Source: RYN-417 sp043743105 (lineage in GTDB: Bacteria > Patescibacteriota > Saccharimonadia > Saccharimonadales > JACDBH01). Taken from it: DNA of 7,893 bases. Below, in pieces: positions 6,066 to 7,893 of this stretch. The position numbers and the translations under genes are program-made. Where the stretch lies: positions 1 through 7,893 of the forward strand of contig JAYTXD010000014.1 in assembly GCA_043743105.1 (NCBI GenBank), in the 5' to 3' direction. Each line of letters begins with the position of its first letter. Position 1 is the stretch's first letter. Under the pieces are notes generated by a model, which saw nothing but the letters and a program-made list of their open reading frames with translations, was not told the origin of the DNA and ran no database searches.

Positions 6066-6240
6066 GTCACCTTAATTAGATCCTGGATCCCACGGTATGC
6101 GGGAGGTACCATCCAGATTCCTTTAAGGTGACCTTAAAAGCGCTTATTTCACGGTGTTTACGGTTCGTATCCGGCAGGTTCTACTTGATTTCTTCCTGCT
6201 GCTTCGTGGTTGATAGCCACTTATCCAATTGAAACGGAAC
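6066..6240 (-). promoter_or_regulatory. T-box riboswitch of ileS
   Basis: T-box leaders bind a specific tRNA: the anticodon pairs with a specifier codon in Stem I, and an uncharged 3' NCCA end pairs with a UGGN bulge. Here the antiterminator is textbook. Helix A1 is CTGGA (6116-6112)/TCCAG (6087-6083), the 7-base bulge is TGGTACC (6111-6105), and helix A2 is TCCCGC (6104-6099)/GTGGGA (6093-6088) with a 5-base loop. The U after UGG pairs with discriminator A73, as expected for tRNA-Ile. GTTC (6240-6237) and GAAC (6181-6178) can close a Stem I of only about 63 bases, like the ultrashort Stem I known from actinobacterial ileS. An Ile codon, ATC, lies at 6189-6187 followed by A, in the usual specifier place on the 3' side. 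Another ATC in a hairpin loop (6214-6212) is a less likely choice. A 10-bp stem GTCACCTTAA (6132-6123)/TTAAGGTGAC (6075-6066) encloses the antiterminator and is followed by TTTT. Whether control is by termination or by translation is unclear. Confidence 0.82.
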
Positions 6241-6253
6241 GCATTTCACTATT

Positions 6254-6282
6254 ATTCTACCTCTAACCCTTCAAAATCACAA
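6254..6282 (-). promoter_or_regulatory. Promoter of the T-box/ileS transcript
   Basis: TTGTGA (6282-6277), a 17-base spacer and TAGAAT (6259-6254) match a sigma70-type promoter on the minus strand. The expected start is about 6247, seven bases before the first base of the proposed Stem I, which supports both calls. It lies in the gap after the thioredoxin-fold gene, so ileS is probably transcribed separately from it. Confidence 0.6.
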
Positions 6283-6331
6283 CATACTTAGCTTTTACAA
6301 ACGGTTTGTAGTCAGCTTAGTGCTAACAGAA

Positions 6332-6598
6332 TTATTGGTTGGCATAGTAAGCAACTTCGTTCATAAGCGGCATCAGCCCCGCATCCCATCGCTGCAACGT
6401 TGCCCCGTCGTTTCCCGTAGCTATTACTGTTGGATACTGCACAATGTCATACGTGTCGGTATCTTTACTACCCGATATACTGTCCACATCTTTTAAACTC
6501 AGCTCCAGTTCTGGATACCGCCGTTTAAATTCATGCATAAACTCATCCACGACACGTCGCTGTTCTGAATCGACCCGGTAAAATATAAGCACTTTCAT
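6332..6598 (-). CDS. Thioredoxin-fold protein lacking cysteines
   Basis: The 88-residue protein begins with a strand (MKVLIFYRV) and a helix (SEQRRVVDEFMHEFKRRY). It continues with LELSLKDVDS, then DIVQYPTVIATGNDGATLQRWDAG (residues 51-74) and a final helix. The YPT-strand-turn-strand (cis-Pro56 expected) and the W-x-G before the last helix are the pattern of glutaredoxin/thioredoxin-like folds. There is no cysteine anywhere. The position of the CxxC is held by polar residues (VDSEQ, 9-13), so it cannot act as a dithiol oxidoreductase and is more likely a binding or scaffold protein. The ATG at 6598 is preceded by a weak AGG. The gene follows the second PIN toxin by 34 bases on the same strand. 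The partner is unknown. Confidence 0.65.
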   Translation of the reverse strand: MKVLIFYRVDSEQRRVVDEFMHEFKRRYPELELSLKDVDSISGSKDTDTYDIVQYPTVIATGNDGATLQRWDAGLMPLMNEVAYYANQ

Positions 6599-6632
6599 AT
6601 AAGCCTAGTATATATGCTTCGGCGTTTTGGAG

Positions 6633-7004
6633 CTATTTTTGTATTAACTTTTGGAGCTTTTTATCAAACGTCGCTACTTCTACATTATTGGTCATTGCAT
6701 ACGAGGCCAGCCAGCAATCTTCAAAATCTAGAGTAGTATCTTTGAATATATCCAAAGATAGGCTGGTTACTGTAGACATTTCGGCCAAAGATGGAAAAGC
6801 GAACAGCTCATCAAACAACAGCGCAATCTGCATATGATTATAGCCTTTACTTCTTAGAACATACGTGACCTCGGCTATACTAATTCTATCTATTGATAGA
6901 CTTTCTGGCTTAATTTCTTTGAGCAGTTTATCAGCTACGGCTGAATGGCTCTCTACATCATCCAAAAACCACCTAAGAACGTAATTTGCGTCTAACAGAG
7001 TCAA
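6633..7004 (-). CDS. PIN-domain ribonuclease toxin (VapC-like)
   Basis: This second PIN toxin has 123 residues. Acidic residues appear in the family order: Asp5 in LLDANYVLRWFL, Glu45 in SIAEVTYVL, Asp96 in LDFEDCWLASYA and Asp114 in VATFDKKLQKL. It is therefore expected to be a Mg-dependent RNase. The start is TTG at 7004, whose bases overlap the TGA of the antitoxin (TTGA). It is the only start that gives the normal distance to Asp5, and AGAGG lies about 6 bases upstream. The overlap indicates translational coupling to the antitoxin. It shares motifs but little overall sequence with the PIN toxin at 1418-1828, so the two are probably separate acquisitions rather than a recent duplication. 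Confidence 0.88.
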   Translation of the reverse strand: MTLLDANYVLRWFLDDVESHSAVADKLLKEIKPESLSIDRISIAEVTYVLRSKGYNHMQIALLFDELFAFPSLAEMSTVTSLSLDIFKDTTLDFEDCWLASYAMTNNVEVATFDKKLQKLIQK

Positions 7005-7240
7005 ATTAAGCCTCTGGCTTTTAAGCCTTCCTTTTCGTTATCTGTTAATGGCTGGTCATTCTTTGGCGGCCCCACCTGTTCACGTATCTCTTCAATAGAC
7101 AAAGGTGCTCTAATGGCAATCGTTCTTTTATCAAGCTGCATGACTTTGACTTTAGTACCGACCTTTAAACCTATGGCGTCACGCAGTTGTTTTGGTAGGG
7201 TTACTTGGCCTTTAGATGTCAGAGAATTAGTGTATATCAT
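7001..7240 (-). CDS. AbrB-type antitoxin of the second PIN pair
   Basis: I choose the ATG at 7240 (79 residues, MIYTNSLTSKGQ...). The longer frame starts with a TTG that is part of the promoter -35, so it cannot be the start. Residues 5-40 carry the AbrB/SpoVT signature LTSKGQVTLPKQLRDAIGLKVGTKVKV, nearly the family consensus. The C-terminal half (about 45-79; APLSIEEIREQVGPPKNDQPLTDNEKEGLKARG) is charged and disordered-looking, as expected for the toxin-binding tail. It should dimerise, bind the inverted repeat upstream and repress the operon. The stop overlaps the toxin start. Confidence 0.87.
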   Translation of the reverse strand: MIYTNSLTSKGQVTLPKQLRDAIGLKVGTKVKVMQLDKRTIAIRAPLSIEEIREQVGPPKNDQPLTDNEKEGLKARGLI

Positions 7241-7250
7241 AATACTTACT

Positions 7251-7287
7251 ATTGTACTGCCGTAATACTTTATCGTCAAAGTATTAC
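7251..7287 (-). promoter_or_regulatory. Promoter and operator of the second TA pair
   Basis: TTGACG (7279-7274), a 17-base spacer and TACAAT (7256-7251) form a near-consensus minus-strand promoter with an expected start near 7244, about 4 bases before the ATG. A perfect inverted repeat of 10 bp, GTAATACTTT (7262-7271) and AAAGTATTAC (7278-7287) with a 6-base gap, covers the -35 and part of the spacer, and is the obvious autorepressor operator. A related AAGTATT lies at the start codon (7247-7241). Confidence 0.78.
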
Positions 7288-7292
7288 TGCAA

Positions 7293-7321
7293 AGGAGCCG
7301 TACGATTTAGGTACGGCTCCT
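7293..7321 (-). terminator. 11-bp hairpin after nrdJ
   Basis: AGGAGCCGTAC (7293-7303) and GTACGGCTCCT (7311-7321) pair perfectly around a 7-base loop. It lies 45 bases past the nrdJ stop and just before the next promoter, the place for a terminator. On the minus strand only TTTGC follows, so the T tract is short. Confidence 0.65.
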
Positions 7322-7366
7322 ACGGATTGGAGGTTGTGCCGAAGCAGATTGCCTCAGACTCTTGCT

Positions 7367-7893
7367 TTAGCTACAGCCAGTGGTTGACCCACAACTGGTA
7401 CATACATAGCAGCTGCCTGCCTTTTGGGTCTGGTTACCGCAGTTGTAGCACATCGGTGCAGTCTCGTCACGGCCTGTAGGCTTTTTGAAGTCAATTTTTG
7501 GCGTAGCAACAGCCTTGCTTACAACTGGGGTTGGAGCAACTGCTGCTGCAACGACCTTTTCTTCAACTGAGTGGGCAGTGTCCTCGCTCAAGAGCGTAGT
7601 CTGTTCGTCCGGCATTTCGTCTATGTCAGCTAGGCCAAGTTCGAGACGGTCATCAAAGCTGAGGTAGTCCAATGCCAAGCGGCGGACGAGATAATCAGTC
7701 AATGAACTTGCAGTTCGGATCTCTGGGTCGTCTGTAATACCGGCGGGTGCAAAGCTGGTGCCACGGAGCGTCTTGACGTAGCTCTTCAGTGGCACGCCGT
7801 ACTGCAAACCGTGGCTGACAGAAATCGCGAACGAATCCATAAGTCCTGACATGGTTGAACCTTGCTTTGAAATGCTGACGAACAATTCGCCTG
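7367..7893 (-). CDS. nrdJ: B12-dependent ribonucleotide reductase, C-terminal part
   Basis: Class II ribonucleotide reductase makes deoxyribonucleotides using adenosylcobalamin, in the cytoplasm and without oxygen. Only the last 175 or so codons are here. The frame stays open to the window edge, so the catalytic barrel is outside. The visible part reads GELFVSISKQGSTMSGLMDSF, then GLQYGVPLKSYVKTLRGTSFAPAGITDDPEIRTA-SLTDYLVRRLALDYL, which is the conserved end of the core. A variable Ala/Val/Pro linker follows (about 65 to 35 residues before the end). The tail is CYNC-x9-CYVCTSCG-x4-GCS, the cysteine-rich C-terminus that binds zinc and reduces the active-site disulfide. The TTG at 7885 is an internal Leu codon, not a start. 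Confidence 0.93.
   Translation of the reverse strand, partial: GELFVSISKQGSTMSGLMDSFAISVSHGLQYGVPLKSYVKTLRGTSFAPAGITDDPEIRTASSLTDYLVRRLALDYLSFDDRLELGLADIDEMPDEQTTLLSEDTAHSVEEKVVAAAVAPTPVVSKAVATPKIDFKKPTGRDETAPMCYNCGNQTQKAGSCYVCTSCGSTTGCS

Noticed and set aside
7241..7279. TTG start at 7279 for the second antitoxin
   Set aside because: That TTG is part of the -35 of the promoter, so the transcript starts downstream of it. The AbrB domain starts naturally at the ATG at 7240.
1..7893. tRNA, rRNA or CRISPR array
   Set aside because: I saw no cloverleaf with a TTCRA loop, no rRNA-like conserved stretches and no regularly spaced repeats with unique spacers on either strand. This was by eye only.

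Overview
The window looks like a piece of a small-genome bacterium of the Patescibacteria/CPR type, most likely Candidatus Saccharibacteria (TM7) or a relative. This is an inference. It rests on gene content (a eukaryote-like type 2 IleRS, a coenzyme B12-dependent ribonucleotide reductase tail, small toxin-antitoxin pairs), roughly 45-50% GC, standard-code ORFs and leaderless-looking promoters. No rRNA or other phylogenetic marker is present to settle it.

Layout: (1) Positions 16-475, minus strand: a ribbon-helix-helix antitoxin with a strong promoter, followed by a 38-codon remnant of a RelE/YafQ-like toxin and a hairpin. (2) 558-860, minus: rplU (ribosomal protein L21), without rpmA beside it. 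(3) About 955-1119: the decayed end of an insertion sequence. (4) 1108-1828, plus: an AbrB-type antitoxin and PIN-domain (VapC-like) toxin pair with its own promoter and operator repeats. (5) 1951-2520, plus: an unrecognised single-pass membrane protein, convergent with ileS. (6) 2535-5978, minus: ileS, of 1147 codons. (7) 5979-6282: the ileS leader, with a promoter, a T-box riboswitch and several further inverted repeats. (8) 6332-6598, minus: a thioredoxin-fold protein without cysteines. (9) 6633-7287, minus: a second AbrB/PIN toxin-antitoxin pair with promoter and operator. (10) 7293-7321: a strong hairpin. (11) 7367-7893, minus: the 3' end of nrdJ, cut by the window edge.

The most striking observation is inside ileS. 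The editing (CP1) domain is interrupted, in frame, by about 170 residues that read as a complete low-molecular-weight protein tyrosine phosphatase/arsenate-reductase-like domain. It has a CX5R P-loop and a WDIED acid motif, and it lies between two host segments that are normally joined by a short turn. The host synthetase around it is complete (HIGH-like, editing, KMSKS and anticodon-binding parts). The same gene is preceded by a T-box element with a textbook UGGUACC antiterminator bulge and an apparently ultrashort Stem I. ileS therefore appears to sense uncharged tRNA-Ile in its leader and to carry a nested phosphatase-like module in its product.

Three toxin-antitoxin loci (two intact, one broken) sit within 8 kb. 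In all three the predicted transcription start falls within a few bases of the antitoxin start codon, and repeats overlap or flank the promoter. This suggests autorepressed, leaderless transcription.
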